This document shows, in pieces, positions 42,405 to 50,770 of a stretch of DNA of 64,000 bases. Both the position numbers and the translations under genes were made by a program. The notes below the pieces were generated by a model, which searched no databases, was not told where the DNA came from, and saw only the letters and a program-made list of their open reading frames with translations. Source of the stretch: CAUYXS01 sp965248495 (lineage in GTDB: Bacteria; Chloroflexota; Dehalococcoidia; Lucifugimonadales; Australimonadaceae); NCBI GenBank assembly GCA_965248495.1, contig CBDFJL010000003.1:434001-498000 (forward strand), written 5' to 3'. Within the stretch, counting starts at the first letter, position 1; every line of letters begins with the position of its first letter.

Positions 42405-43170
42405 CGACGAAGGCCAGGTCGTCGCAGTCGGATTGGAGAGGCTCGCTATCGAAGCCGCCGTAGACGGCCTCCACGTCGAAGCTCGCCTCCGCCAGCATGT
42501 CCGTCATCTCGTCGACGTGGACGTAGCGCATCACGAACTCACGCTCGTGGACTGCCAGCGTTGCGCCGGCGGCGTCATGCTCTTCGATCCACAGGTGCGG
42601 GTGGCTCAGCTGCGCGGCGTGGTCCCAGCGGTTGGTGGCGTAGACGATGACCGAGCCACCGTCCGGCTGCGCGACGATGGAGTCGACAAAGCGCTCATCG
42701 CCGGTGTCCGCCAACAGCTCCGGGTCCGGATTGAAGACGTCGAGGGCCAGCGTCCCACCAGGCGCCAGGTGCGCCGCGGCCGTGGCAAGCACGGCGCGCT
42801 GATCCGAGGGCGTGGTCACGAGCTGAAGGCTGCGAAACGGCATGACGACCAGCCCGAACGTGCGCCCAAGCCGCAGGGTGCGCATGTCTCCAGCCTGGAA
42901 TGCGACGCGCGGGACAAGCCCTCGCTGAGACGCCTTCGCTCGGGCGCGGGAGAGCATGCGCGGTGAGATGTCGATGCCGACGACGTCGACGCCCGCCTCG
43001 GCCATGGCCAGGCTGACGCGGCCGGTACCGCATCCCAGCTCCAGCACCGGCCCATCGCTGGCGGCGGCGTGGTGGAGGTAGAACGGGATGTCGTGGGCCA
43101 GGTCCGCGTAGACCTTGTCGTAGATGTCGGCCCAATCGTCGAAGGGGTACCCGCCGCCTGACAGCTTCAT
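42391..43170 (-). CDS. Class I SAM-dependent methyltransferase
   Basis: 259 aa from ATG 43170 (an upstream ATG at 43212 is less likely). The SAM-binding motif LELGCGTGRVSLAMAEAG lies near 43, followed by VGIDISPRML and a methyltransferase fold with LAPGGTLALDVFNPD. The C-terminal part contains the HEREFVMRYVHVDEM segment of the Methyltransf_25/11 group. The substrate is not identifiable. Its stop overlaps the end of copB by 14 bp on the other strand. Confidence 0.85.
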   Translation of the reverse strand: MKLSGGGYPFDDWADIYDKVYADLAHDIPFYLHHAAASDGPVLELGCGTGRVSLAMAEAGVDVVGIDISPRMLSRARAKASQRGLVPRVAFQAGDMRTLRLGRTFGLVVMPFRSLQLVTTPSDQRAVLATAAAHLAPGGTLALDVFNPDPELLADTGDERFVDSIVAQPDGGSVIVYATNRWDHAAQLSHPHLWIEEHDAAGATLAVHEREFVMRYVHVDEMTDMLAEASFDVEAVYGGFDSEPLQSDCDDLAFVARRR

Positions 43171-43357
43171 CAGCGGGACCGTGGGGGCGGGACCATGGGC
43201 GCAGCATACCAACCGAGGCAGCCAGCGGTGCGACCGGCCGATCTACACGCGCCGTTCACGCTCTTTCGCACCGCTTCACAGTGCTGTCACGGTCCGCGCC
43301 GATGATGACGGTGAGGCTCGCGTTGAGAGCCCCCCTGAGAGTGTGAGGAGGTATCGA

Positions 43358-43734
43358 ATGGCAACTCTGGTACGCGACCGAGAGCTCGTTGGCCGCTTCG
43401 GCGTCGCCATGTACGCCTGGGCCGTCGCCCGTCTGTCGCTTGGCGCGATCTTTCTCTGGGCGTTCTTCGACAAACTGTTCGGGCTCGGTTTCGCCACACA
43501 GCGGGAGGACGCGTGGATCAACGGCGGCTCGCCGACCTTCGGCTTCCTGACCTTTGGCACGCACGGTCCGCTGCAAGGCCTTTACGCCGACATCGCCGGC
43601 AACGCCGCCGTCGACTGGGTGTCTACTCCGTCGTGCTGGTCGGCATCCTCGCGACCGGCGGCGGCTGGCCCCTCGGCCTCGCCGGCTGGTGGTCCAGCCG
43701 GCCGCTGGTGAGGCGGTTCCCTATCCTGAGGTAG
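43358..43734 (+). pseudogene. DoxX-family membrane protein with internal deletion
   Basis: ATG 43358 follows the strong ribosome site GAGGAGGT. The first 88 residues match DoxX/thiosulfate:quinone oxidoreductase-like proteins (LGAIFLWAFFDKLFGLGFAT ... GNAAVDW). After AVDW near 43620 the family's middle membrane helices are missing, and the C-terminal piece (GVYSVVLVGILATGGG ... LVRRFPILR) continues in another frame to 43734. A deletion of roughly 60 codons with loss of frame explains this. The direct translation ends at 43711. Confidence 0.7.
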
Positions 43735-43751
43735 GCGGAAGCGGGCAGCAG

Positions 43752-43797
43752 CAACGATACGGGCCCAGCGTTGAGGGGCGACGCCGGGCCTTCGTTG
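43752..43797. terminator. Interrupted long hairpin after the DoxX relic
   Basis: CAACGA (43752-43757) pairs with TCGTTG (43792-43797); inside it GGCCC and GCGT (43762-43771) pair with ACGC and GGGCC (43781-43790). No T-tract follows. It lies between convergent genes and could stop transcription from both sides. Confidence 0.5.
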
Positions 43798-43800
43798 TTG

Positions 43801-43838
43801 AGTGCTCACTCGAAAAGGGAGTGCCCACTCGAAAAGGC
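43801..43838. repeat. Two 19-bp tandem repeats
   Basis: AGTG(C)TCACTCGAAAAGGG and AGTGCCCACTCGAAAAGGC lie side by side, differing at two bases. They immediately follow the long hairpin and precede the ruvA stop by about 90 bp. Purpose unknown. Confidence 0.7.
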
Positions 43839-43928
43839 GTCGACCCGGATATTCCCCCTCGCCGCCTGTGGACCGTCCGTATGCGCGCCAGGGCCACGCA
43901 CGCCGGGCGACCGGAGTGGTCAGCCGGC

Positions 43929-44522
43929 CTAGCGGTCACCACCCATGCGCTGAAGCGCCCGCCGGACGCGCTCCTCGGTATCGATCTCGTCCTTCGGCTC
44001 GACGGAGAGCGCCTGGCGCGCCTCGATGGCGGAGAACCCAAGGCTGAGCAGCCAGTCCAACGCCGGGTCTCCGCTGGCCACGACTCGCCAGCCAGCTGCG
44101 GCAACGGCCGCAAGCTCCAGGTCCATCTTCGGGCGCAGCTCGACGATGATGCGCTCCGCGGTCCGCTTGCCGATGCCCGGTGCCCGCGCCAGCGCGTCCG
44201 CGTCGCCAACAGCAATGGCCGACGCCACGGCGTCCGCCGGCATGGCCGACAGCACCGCCAGCGCCACCTTGGGCCCGACGCCGTTCACGCCGATCAGGGA
44301 CTCGAAGGTGGCCAGCGCCCGCTCGTCCACGAACCCGTACAGCTGAAGGTCGTCCTCGCGTACGACGAGGTGGGTATGCAGCACGACGTGGGCGCCATCC
44401 GCCACCTGGGCAAGGTCGAGGGCCGGCAGGAAAACACGGAAGGTGACACCGCCGACCGCCACGAGGGCGTGGTCGGCCCCCTTCCTTCGCACCACGCCAT
44501 TCAACCCCGCGACCAGGCTCAC
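43929..44522 (-). CDS. ruvA: Holliday junction branch-migration protein RuvA
   Basis: 197 aa tetrameric Holliday-junction binding protein. The N-terminal OB fold (VSLVAGLNGVV ... VVLHTHLVVREDDLQLYGF) is followed by two HhH motifs (LIGVNGVGPKVALAVL and RAPGIGKRTAERI) and the C-terminal RuvB-binding domain (ALDWLLSLGFSAIEARQA). GTG 44522 overlaps the ruvC stop by 4 bp (GTGA). ruvB is not in the window. Confidence 0.95.
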   Translation of the reverse strand: MSLVAGLNGVVRRKGADHALVAVGGVTFRVFLPALDLAQVADGAHVVLHTHLVVREDDLQLYGFVDERALATFESLIGVNGVGPKVALAVLSAMPADAVASAIAVGDADALARAPGIGKRTAERIIVELRPKMDLELAAVAAAGWRVVASGDPALDWLLSLGFSAIEARQALSVEPKDEIDTEERVRRALQRMGGDR

Positions 44523-45019
44523 GAGACGGCCAATCGCTGGCTGGTGCGCCAGTGCTGGAGATGGCATAGGGCGACAGCGATGGCGTCGGAGGCGTCCTCC
44601 GACATCGGCTCCGGCCCCATGTTCAGCAGTAGGCGCAGCGCCCGCTGGACCTGGTCTTTCGTCCCGGCACCGTACCCCGACACCGCCGCTTTAACCGACG
44701 ATGGCGCGTAGCGATGCACTTCGAGCCCCGCGTCGACCGCGGCGAGCAGCGCGAGCGCTTGGGCCTGACCGACGGCGACGCCTGATTTGGCACCGCGCTC
44801 GGGGGCGACGAAGGGCTCTTCGACCGCGAGGTGGTCCGGGCGCCACTCGGTGACCACATCCGTCAGGCCACGGTACAGCGCGTGGAGGCGTATCTCGAGG
44901 GGATCGCGCCGCCGTGCCTCGAGGCACCCGGAGGCGACGCAGCGGACGGTGGGGCCATCCACGTCGACGACGCCGTATCCAAGCCGATGGGTGCCGGGAT
45001 CGACGCCGAGGATGCGCAT
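44519..45019 (-). CDS. ruvC: Holliday junction resolvase RuvC
   Basis: 166 aa endonuclease that cuts Holliday junctions. Catalytic acids are in RILGVDPGT (Asp), AVEEPF (Glu) and SEDASDA (two Asp). ATG 45019 fits the usual MRILGVDPG start; an ATG 15 nt further upstream is also in frame. Coupled to ruvA and downstream of yebC, a widespread arrangement. Confidence 0.95.
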   Translation of the reverse strand: MRILGVDPGTHRLGYGVVDVDGPTVRCVASGCLEARRRDPLEIRLHALYRGLTDVVTEWRPDHLAVEEPFVAPERGAKSGVAVGQAQALALLAAVDAGLEVHRYAPSSVKAAVSGYGAGTKDQVQRALRLLLNMGPEPMSEDASDAIAVALCHLQHWRTSQRLAVS

Positions 45020-45224
45020 GACGGGCGCCAGCATGGCGCAGCGCGGGCGGCTAGCGCAAGTGACGCATGGCCCATCGAAGACGCCGAGGGCCCCTCGCTC
45101 GTCCTACGCCAGCCGTCTCCAAACGGCCTCGACCTGGGCCGTTCGAGTGGCTGCGTGTCGCCCTCAATGGCCAACTCAACCGAGGCCTGTTGCCGCTGCT
45201 CTCGGGGGTCTCTGGAGAGCTCCC

Positions 45225-45290
45225 GCGTCCCCTTCGGCTTCGCTCAGGACAGGCTTCGAGTACCTCAGGACGAACGTGGGCTTGGCGCGG
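45225..45290. repeat. Dispersed intergenic repeat copy
   Basis: CCCTTCGGCTTCGCTCAGG, ACAGGCTTCGAG and CCTCAGGACGAACG just after the yebC stop. The remaining gap 45020-45224 shows nothing supported. Confidence 0.75.
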
Positions 45291-45295
45291 CGCGC

Positions 45296-46054
45296 CTACT
45301 CGTTGCCGTACTTCTCGAGGGCCTTTTCCGGGAAGTCGGCGTTGGTGTAGATGTTCTGGATGTCGTCGAGCTCATCGAGCTTGTCGATGAGCCGAAGGGT
45401 CTGCGTCGCCGTCCCCTCTTCGAGCATCGCGAGGATCTTGGGCACCATGGCCAGCGTGACCGACGAGGGTTCCAAGCCGTGCTCACGCACCACCTGGACG
45501 ATGGCGTCCAGAATCGGCGGATCGCCGGTCAGATGGAGGGTGCGCTCGTCAGCCGTCACATCGTCGGCGCCTGCTTCGATGGCCGCGAGCTCGACCTCCT
45601 CGGCCTTGGCTTGGTCGATCTCCTCGACGGTGACGACAGCCTTGTGCTCGAACTGCCAGGCCACGGAGCCGGCTTCACCCATGTTGCCGCCGCCACGGCT
45701 GAAGATGGTCCGCACTTCTGAGGCGGTGCGGTTCCGGTTGTCGGTGAGCGCCTGGACGAGGAGGGCCGCGCCGCCCGGTCCGTAGCCCTCGTAGGTGATC
45801 TCCTCGAAGTTGCTCGCGTCGCTGCCCTCGCCGGTGCCCTTCTTGATGGCACGGTCGATGTTATCCATGGGCATGTTGTTCTGCCGCGCCTTTTCGATGG
45901 CGAGGCGCAGCCGCGGGTTCATGCCGGGGTCGCCACCGGCCGCGCGCGCGGCCACGGTGACCTCACGGGCAAGCTTGGTAAAGAGCGCGCCGCGCTTCAC
46001 GTCGAGCACGCCCTTCTTGTGCTTGATGGTCGACCACTTCGAATGTCCAGACAT
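45296..46054 (-). CDS. yebC: YebC/PmpR family regulator
   Basis: 252 aa. MSGHSKWSTIKHKKGVLDVKR at the N-terminus (given here as one stretch of twenty-one would exceed need; MSGHSKWSTIKHKK suffices) and NMPMDNIDRAIKKGTG, YEGYGPGGAAL and GGNMGEAGSVAW are diagnostic. Proteins of this family act as DNA-binding regulators or help translation at difficult motifs. GAGGAC lies before ATG 46054; a TACAAT -10 candidate lies at 46087-46092 (reverse). Confidence 0.95.
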   Translation of the reverse strand: MSGHSKWSTIKHKKGVLDVKRGALFTKLAREVTVAARAAGGDPGMNPRLRLAIEKARQNNMPMDNIDRAIKKGTGEGSDASNFEEITYEGYGPGGAALLVQALTDNRNRTASEVRTIFSRGGGNMGEAGSVAWQFEHKAVVTVEEIDQAKAEEVELAAIEAGADDVTADERTLHLTGDPPILDAIVQVVREHGLEPSSVTLAMVPKILAMLEEGTATQTLRLIDKLDELDDIQNIYTNADFPEKALEKYGNE

Positions 46055-46107
46055 TGCGGTCCTCTACGGCGTGAATGCCGGCTGCAATTGTATCGCAGCC
46101 CGCGGTG

Positions 46108-46704
46108 CTAGGCCGTCGCTCGCTTGCGGCGCTTCATGGGCCGGGGCGGCTTGCGCTTCGGGGTGGTCCGCAGCGGTCGTGGCTCGATGCCCTCCGGCAC
46201 GTCGACGACCATTTCGCCGTGCTCTAGGTCGACGGCCAGCACGACGCTCCCCAGCGCCGGCAAGAGCAGCTCGACGTCCTCCCCCGTGACGACGTAGACG
46301 TCGTTGGCGCCGGTGTCGAGCACCTCGGTCAGGGTGCCCAATCGACCGCCCGCCGCGGTGCGCACGGCAAGGTCGATCAGCTGGTAGTGATAGTAGGTGT
46401 CCTCCGGGGCAGGAGGCACGGAGGACTCGCGGGCCAGCGCCCGCTGGCCGACCAGGCTCTCCGCAGCCGCGTCGTCATCGACGTCGCGCAGCTTGACCAG
46501 GTAGCGATCGCCGGCCTTGGTCGCGAGCTCGATGACGTAGGGCGTGCCATCGACGTAGAGCTCGCCGCCCGGGCGGTAGCGGTCCGGGTTGTCCGACTCC
46601 GGCACGACGCGGACACGGCCGTCGAGGCCGTGGGTGCTGGTGATGGTGCCAACGAGGACAAACCCAGGGGGCGGTTGCGGCGCCGAGGGGGGTAGTTCAG
46701 CCAA
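46108..46704 (-). CDS. rimM: Ribosome maturation factor RimM
   Basis: 198 aa protein for 16S/30S maturation. LVGTITSTHGLDGRVRVVPESD is the RimM N-terminal barrel and the PRC-barrel part holds YYHYQLIDLAVRT and LPALGSVVLAVDLEHGEMVVDVPEG; the tail is strongly basic (RKPPRPMKRRKR). The only start available after khpA is TTG 46704; a GTG near codon 18 is an alternative. It lies 8 nt after khpA; trmD, usual partner, is missing. Confidence 0.92.
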   Translation of the reverse strand: MAELPPSAPQPPPGFVLVGTITSTHGLDGRVRVVPESDNPDRYRPGGELYVDGTPYVIELATKAGDRYLVKLRDVDDDAAAESLVGQRALARESSVPPAPEDTYYHYQLIDLAVRTAAGGRLGTLTEVLDTGANDVYVVTGEDVELLLPALGSVVLAVDLEHGEMVVDVPEGIEPRPLRTTPKRKPPRPMKRRKRATA

Positions 46705-46712
46705 CGTTGAAG

Positions 46713-46943
46713 TTACTCGATTTCGAGGGTGACCCGGACGTCGTTCTTCACACCGGCGACCCGAAGGAGTACGCGCATCGCCTGAGCGACCCGGCCTTGG
46801 CGGCCGATAACCTTGCCTTTGTCGTCAGGATGCACAGCCAACCGCAGGATGATGTGCCCGTCTTCGCCCTGTTCCTCGGTTACTTTGACATCATCCGGAT
46901 TGCTTGCGATGGCCCTGGCGATGTACTCGACCAGTTCCTTCAT
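46713..46943 (-). CDS. khpA: KH domain RNA-binding protein KhpA
   Basis: 76 aa single KH-domain protein. MKELVEYIARAIASNPDDV opens it and the GxxG loop is GRQGRV (IGRQGRVAQAMR). Such proteins bind RNA, often with KhpB, in cell-wall and ribosome-related control. It sits between rpsP and rimM, its standard position. Confidence 0.95.
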   Translation of the reverse strand: MKELVEYIARAIASNPDDVKVTEEQGEDGHIILRLAVHPDDKGKVIGRQGRVAQAMRVLLRVAGVKNDVRVTLEIE

Positions 46944-46995
46944 CTACTCACTTCTGAGCAGCGATCCGCTGCCCCTCGCGCCCGCGCCGACGCCT

Positions 46996-47250
46996 TTACG
47001 CTCCGGCCTTCTCGAGCACTCCCTGCTTCCGAAGAATCTGGCCCACGGTCTCCGACGGCTGGGCGCCGACACTGAGCCAATGGCGCACTTTGTCCTCTTT
47101 GATGACAATCGTCGGCGGGTCGGTCAGCGGGTTGTAGTGCCCCACGTCGTCTACGAAAGCGCCGTCTCGGGGAGCCCGAACGTCGGCAACGACAATCCGA
47201 TATGACGGCTGCTTCTTTTTGCCGACACGACGCAGGCGAATTCTGAGCAT
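46996..47250 (-). CDS. rpsP: 30S ribosomal protein S16
   Basis: 84 aa from ATG 47250. MLRIRLRRVGKKKQPSYRIVV and GHYNPLTDPP are diagnostic (first stretch runs residues 1-21). Reading upstream in frame is rejected. AAGGA lies upstream at wide spacing. First gene of the rpsP-khpA-rimM run on the reverse strand. Confidence 0.96.
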   Translation of the reverse strand: MLRIRLRRVGKKKQPSYRIVVADVRAPRDGAFVDDVGHYNPLTDPPTIVIKEDKVRHWLSVGAQPSETVGQILRKQGVLEKAGA

Positions 47251-47375
47251 TTGGGCGCCAATCCTTCTTCGGGTCCGAGTGGTCTGCGCCACCCGTAATC
47301 GACAGTCGCAGAAATTGTAGGCGTGAGGCCGGAACCTTGTCAACGAAGCCGTGGACGGCCATTTCGAGGCCCCGG

Positions 47376-48101
47376 TCAACGACCCAGACTGAGCCGTCCG
47401 ACGAGGGGCTCCGGGAGCCCCACTTCGACCATGCGCCGCTGGGTTGCCGCGATGTCGTACGCCGCCCGCGCCAACGTCACCGTCGCAGCGGCGTCATCGT
47501 AGACGGCGTACGCCGCGCGCGGGTCCCCGTCCCGAGGTTGGCCGACGCTCCCCGGGTTCACCAACAAGCGGCGCGCACCGACGGCCACTCGCAATCCATC
47601 GGGGCCCGGCCTGAGCACGCCGTTGTCCTCCTCGCACACGAACGATAGGTGCGAATGGCCGACCACCAAAGCCGTGGTCTCGGTCATGTACCAAGCGTCA
47701 TTGGCCTGCAGGTAGCTCAGCATGTAGTCCCACAGGGGGTCCTTGGGCGTACCGTGAACCAACGTGAAGGGCTCGCACGGCTCGGTGAGGCGGAGGCCCT
47801 CGAGGTACGCCCGCGACTCGTCGGTGAGCTGCTCGGCCGTCCACCGGCACGCCTGGGCGGCGTAGGCGTTGAAGTCCTCGAGACCGACCCGCCCGATGGC
47901 GGCGGCGTCGTGGTTGCCCAGCACTGACAGCACGGCGAGCGAGCGAAGGCGCTCGATGCACGCGTTCGGTTCCGGTCCGTAGCCGACGGTGTCCCCGAGG
48001 CACCACACCGCGTCGATGGGGTCGAAGCGCTTAGCTGAGTCCAAGACCGCGTCCAGCGCCTCGATGTTGCCGTGGATGTCGCTGACGATCAGGGTGCGCA
48101 C
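47376..48101 (-). CDS. Metallophosphoesterase (YfcE/calcineurin-like)
   Basis: 241 aa from GTG 48101. Metal-binding motifs: SDIHGNIEALDAV (residues 7-19), GDTVGYGPEPN, GNHD near 60, and GHSH near 148. This matches the phosphodiesterase group typified by YfcE and related proteins with variable substrates. The GYGPEPNACIERL signature is shared by many Chloroflexota and Firmicutes members. Divergent from thiL. Confidence 0.9.
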   Translation of the reverse strand: MRTLIVSDIHGNIEALDAVLDSAKRFDPIDAVWCLGDTVGYGPEPNACIERLRSLAVLSVLGNHDAAAIGRVGLEDFNAYAAQACRWTAEQLTDESRAYLEGLRLTEPCEPFTLVHGTPKDPLWDYMLSYLQANDAWYMTETTALVVGHSHLSFVCEEDNGVLRPGPDGLRVAVGARRLLVNPGSVGQPRDGDPRAAYAVYDDAAATVTLARAAYDIAATQRRMVEVGLPEPLVGRLSLGR

Positions 48102-48138
48102 GCCACCATTCTACGGGCGGGCCTGCCGTCCCGCAGGT

Positions 48139-48223
48139 GGAGGGCGCGAGGGTCACCCCGCGGCCAACGGAGAGCGGCGGGCCGATCGTCACAGGCGGAG
48201 GGCGCGAGGGTCACCCCGCGGCC
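48139..48223. repeat. 27-bp direct repeat pair
   Basis: An identical 27-bp sequence beginning GGAGGGCGCGAGGGTC occurs at 48139-48165 and 48197-48223, 58 bp apart, in the divergent gap between the metallophosphoesterase gene and thiL. The sequence is partly self-complementary. Confidence 0.85.
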
Positions 48224-48269
48224 CTCAGGGAGATTCACGTAAGGACAAGCTGAACAAGACCGACGCCTC

Positions 48270-48275
48270 TATAAT
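48270..48275 (+). promoter_or_regulatory. Perfect -10 TATAAT of thiL
   Basis: TATAAT ends 7 nt before the thiL ATG, with no recognisable -35. It implies a leaderless transcript. Confidence 0.6.
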
Positions 48276-48282
48276 CGATGCC

Positions 48283-49272
48283 ATGACCACGGTCGGGGAC
48301 GTCGGCGAGTTCGCGCTCATCGAGCGCCTGTCGAGGCAGGTCGACGCCGCGCGGCTGGCGCCGTCCGCCAGCGCCGGCTTCAGACTGCGCCTCGGCATCG
48401 GCGACGACGCGGCCGCATGGCAAGCGCCGAAGGGCGTCGTCGTCCAGACCACCGACACCATGGTCGAAGGCGTCCATTTCACTCAGGCGACGACGCCGTG
48501 GAATGACGTGGGGTGGAAGGTCTTCGTCGCCAACCTGAGCGACATCGCGTCCATGGGCGCCGTGCCGCTCTGTGCCATCGTGACGCTGGGGTTGCCGCCG
48601 AGCCTGGAATTGGCGTCCGTCGACGCGCTGTACGCAGGGATGCTGGAGGCGTGCGCCGAATACGAGACACTGCTGGTGGGCGGCGACGTCGTCAACGCTG
48701 AGCAGGCGTTCGTCACCGTCGCGCTCACCGGGACCTGTGCGGGTGAGCCGCTGACCCGATCAGCCGCTCGGCCGGGCGACACGCTGGCCGTCACCGGGCC
48801 CCTCGGCGCCTCCGCCGCGGGCCTGCGTCTGCTGCAGGAGGGTAACGCCGCGTCCGTCCCGCTCGTCGAAGCTCACCGTCGTCCACGGCCTCAGATAGAG
48901 GCCGGCCAGCGCATCCTGCTAGCCGGCGGGCGCTGTGCCATGGACGTGTCGGACGGCCTCGCGGCAGACCTCGGCAAGCTTGGCAGGGCCAGTGGCGTCG
49001 GCGTACGGGTCCAGGCCGAGCGCGTGCCGGTTGCGCCGGCGCTGACGGCCCTCGATGTACCGGACGCCCTGGAGATGGCCCTGTCCGGCGGCGAGGATTA
49101 CCAGCTCGTCTTCGCCGCATCGCGCCAGACCGTCGAGCACGTGATCGAGGAGGTGCGCGAGGCCGTCGTCATCGGGGAGGTCACCGCAGGCGAGCCGGGA
49201 GGGGTCGAACTGGTCGATGCGCGGGGCGGCTCGGCGCAGATCACCTCGGCTGGCTGGGAGCACCTGCGCTGA
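48283..49272 (+). CDS. thiL: Thiamine-monophosphate kinase
   Basis: Phosphorylates thiamine monophosphate to the diphosphate cofactor; 329 aa. Signatures: VGEFALIERL, GIGDDAAAW, TDTMVEGVHF, GGDVVNAE, MDVSDGLAADLGKL and SGGEDYQLVF are all at expected places. ATG 48283 follows a perfect TATAAT 7 nt upstream, which rules out the longer frame starting at about 47990. Its stop overlaps the tsaE start region (CTGA). Confidence 0.96.
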   Translation: MTTVGDVGEFALIERLSRQVDAARLAPSASAGFRLRLGIGDDAAAWQAPKGVVVQTTDTMVEGVHFTQATTPWNDVGWKVFVANLSDIASMGAVPLCAIVTLGLPPSLELASVDALYAGMLEACAEYETLLVGGDVVNAEQAFVTVALTGTCAGEPLTRSAARPGDTLAVTGPLGASAAGLRLLQEGNAASVPLVEAHRRPRPQIEAGQRILLAGGRCAMDVSDGLAADLGKLGRASGVGVRVQAERVPVAPALTALDVPDALEMALSGGEDYQLVFAASRQTVEHVIEEVREAVVIGEVTAGEPGGVELVDARGGSAQITSAGWEHLR

Positions 49273-49733
49273 GCTTCGCGACCCGTAGCGCGGATGAGAC
49301 CACGGGCATCGGGCGGCGTCTTGGCGCGCTGCTGGACCGTGGCGACCTGGTCCTGCTCACCGGCGGGCTTGGGGCCGGCAAGACGACCTTCGTGCAGGGG
49401 CTAGCCGCCGGGGCGGGAATCACCGGGTATGTCCACAGCCCGACGTTCGTCCTCGTCCACCGCTACGAAGGGCGGCTGCCCCTCTTCCATTTGGACCTCT
49501 ATCGCCTGGACGGCGTTCTGGAAGCCCACGACCTGGCCATCGACGAGATGCTCGACGAGGGGGCGATGGTCGTCGAGTGGGCCGACCGCGCTCCGGTCGT
49601 GTTCCCGCCCGAGCACCTGGCCGTGGAGCTGGCGTTCGGCACGACGCCGAATGAGCGCAGCCTCACGGTGTCGGCCCACGGTGCGCACTTCAAGGCCCTC
49701 GCCGAGCGGCTCGGCGAGACGGGCGCACGGTAG
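49269..49733 (+). CDS. tsaE: tRNA threonylcarbamoyladenosine ATPase TsaE
   Basis: 154 aa component of the t6A37 tRNA modification complex. Walker A GGLGAGKTT spans 32-40 (K38), and YVHSPTFVLVHRYEG, FHLDLYRL and WADRA follow. The conserved N-terminal part (FATRSADETTGIGRRLGA) must be translated, yet no ATG, GTG or TTG occurs in this frame between it and position 49200; the best start is CTG 49269, overlapping the thiL stop as CTGA. The GTG at 49392 lies after Walker A and cannot be the start. Confidence 0.9.
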   Translation: MSFATRSADETTGIGRRLGALLDRGDLVLLTGGLGAGKTTFVQGLAAGAGITGYVHSPTFVLVHRYEGRLPLFHLDLYRLDGVLEAHDLAIDEMLDEGAMVVEWADRAPVVFPPEHLAVELAFGTTPNERSLTVSAHGAHFKALAERLGETGAR

Positions 49734-49741
49734 CAACTGCC

Positions 49742-50458
49742 GTGTACCTGCTCATCGATACGTCCACCCGCAGCGGCGCCGTGGGCCTGTGGCAAAAGGG
49801 CGTCATGGCGCGATCGCGGCATTGGCACTCGCCGCATAACCACACGGCCGAGCTGATGCCGGCAGTCAGCGAGACGATGAGCCAAGCGGGGGTAACGCCC
49901 AGGGACCTTCGGGGTATCGGCGTCGCCACGGGCCCCGGCGGCTTCAGCGCTCTGCGGGCCGGCCTCGGCGTCGCCAAGGGCCTGGCCCTGGCCTTGGATA
50001 TCCCCGTCGCAGGGGTGAGCACCCTGGAAGCGGGCGCCTATCCTCACCGCGGCGAGAGCGTCACGCTGTGCTCCATCGTCGAGGCGGGAAGGACGTTGGT
50101 GGCGTGGGCCGTGTTCGACGCATCGGCCGGAGGCTGGCGACGCTCGCACGCCGACCAGGTCTCGGCCATCGACGAGACCATCGCCGCCTGCGGCCCCGAC
50201 ACGGTCTTCGTCGGCGAGGGGGCCGCCGCCTACGCGGCGGCCATCGAAGCGGCGCGCCCCGCCGCGCGGGTGGTGGACACCGGCCCCCAGGGCCGGCTGG
50301 ACGGGCTCGGTATCTTGGCCGGCACGCGTCTCGACGCGGGTGACGCCGACCCCGTGGCCTCGCTTCAGCCGCACTACGCCCGGCCCCCGGAGATCGGCAA
50401 GCCCAGGGAGGCGCGGGCCGTGCGGCACGGGAGCGAGGCGCGGGCTAAGCGCGCGTAA
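49742..50458 (+). CDS. tsaB: tRNA threonylcarbamoyladenosine protein TsaB
   Basis: 238 aa, non-catalytic ASKHA-fold partner of TsaD in t6A synthesis. LLIDTSTRSGAVGLW and VATGPGGFSALRAGLGVAKGLA are the family signatures. GTG 49742, 8 nt after tsaE. The C-terminus ends in an unusual basic Ala-rich tail (EARAVRHGSEARAKRA). The catalytic partner TsaD and TsaC are not in the window. Confidence 0.93.
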   Translation: MYLLIDTSTRSGAVGLWQKGVMARSRHWHSPHNHTAELMPAVSETMSQAGVTPRDLRGIGVATGPGGFSALRAGLGVAKGLALALDIPVAGVSTLEAGAYPHRGESVTLCSIVEAGRTLVAWAVFDASAGGWRRSHADQVSAIDETIAACGPDTVFVGEGAAAYAAAIEAARPAARVVDTGPQGRLDGLGILAGTRLDAGDADPVASLQPHYARPPEIGKPREARAVRHGSEARAKRA

Positions 50459-50539
50459 GGCGCGAGGGGGCGGGATCGTAAGGTAAGTATGCCGCCATAG
50501 CACGTACAACGGCTTGACCGTCGGGTCTAGAATGATGAA

Positions 50540-50686
50540 GTGGCTAAGAAAGACGAGAAACCCAAAACGCCCTCATACGACGAGGGCAAGATTAGAGACA
50601 AAGATATCGAGCGCAAGTAGGACGAACGGTTTCGGTCTTCCGACCTACTGCGCCTCGTGAAGAAGGCCGTAGGTCGGAAGGCTTAG
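50540..50686 (+). other. Small frame with amber codon and internal hairpin
   Basis: From GTG 50540 the frame codes for a charged Lys/Asp/Glu peptide (MAKKDEKPKTPSYDEG ... DIERK), stops at TAG 50618-50620, then continues in frame (DERFRSSDLLRLVKKAVGRKA) to TAG 50684-50686. A TGG to TAG change would explain it. A -10-like TAGAAT ends 6 nt before the GTG. CTTCCGACCTAC (50637-50648) and GTAGGTCGGAAG (50669-50680) form a perfect 12-bp stem, so the region may instead specify RNA. Confidence 0.4.
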
Positions 50687-50770
50687 ACCGCCGCTACGGC
50701 AACAACAGAAGAACCATGGGCAGTTCTGGGCGGACGGTAGGCTCCATCGCTTATCACCTCCCTCCTGCGC

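Noticed and set aside
48102..48282. Thiamine (TPP) riboswitch before thiL
   Set aside because: No CUGAGA or related conserved core is present, and the predicted transcript is leaderless.
50514..50533. TTGACC plus TAGAAT as a promoter
   Set aside because: The boxes are only 8 bp apart.
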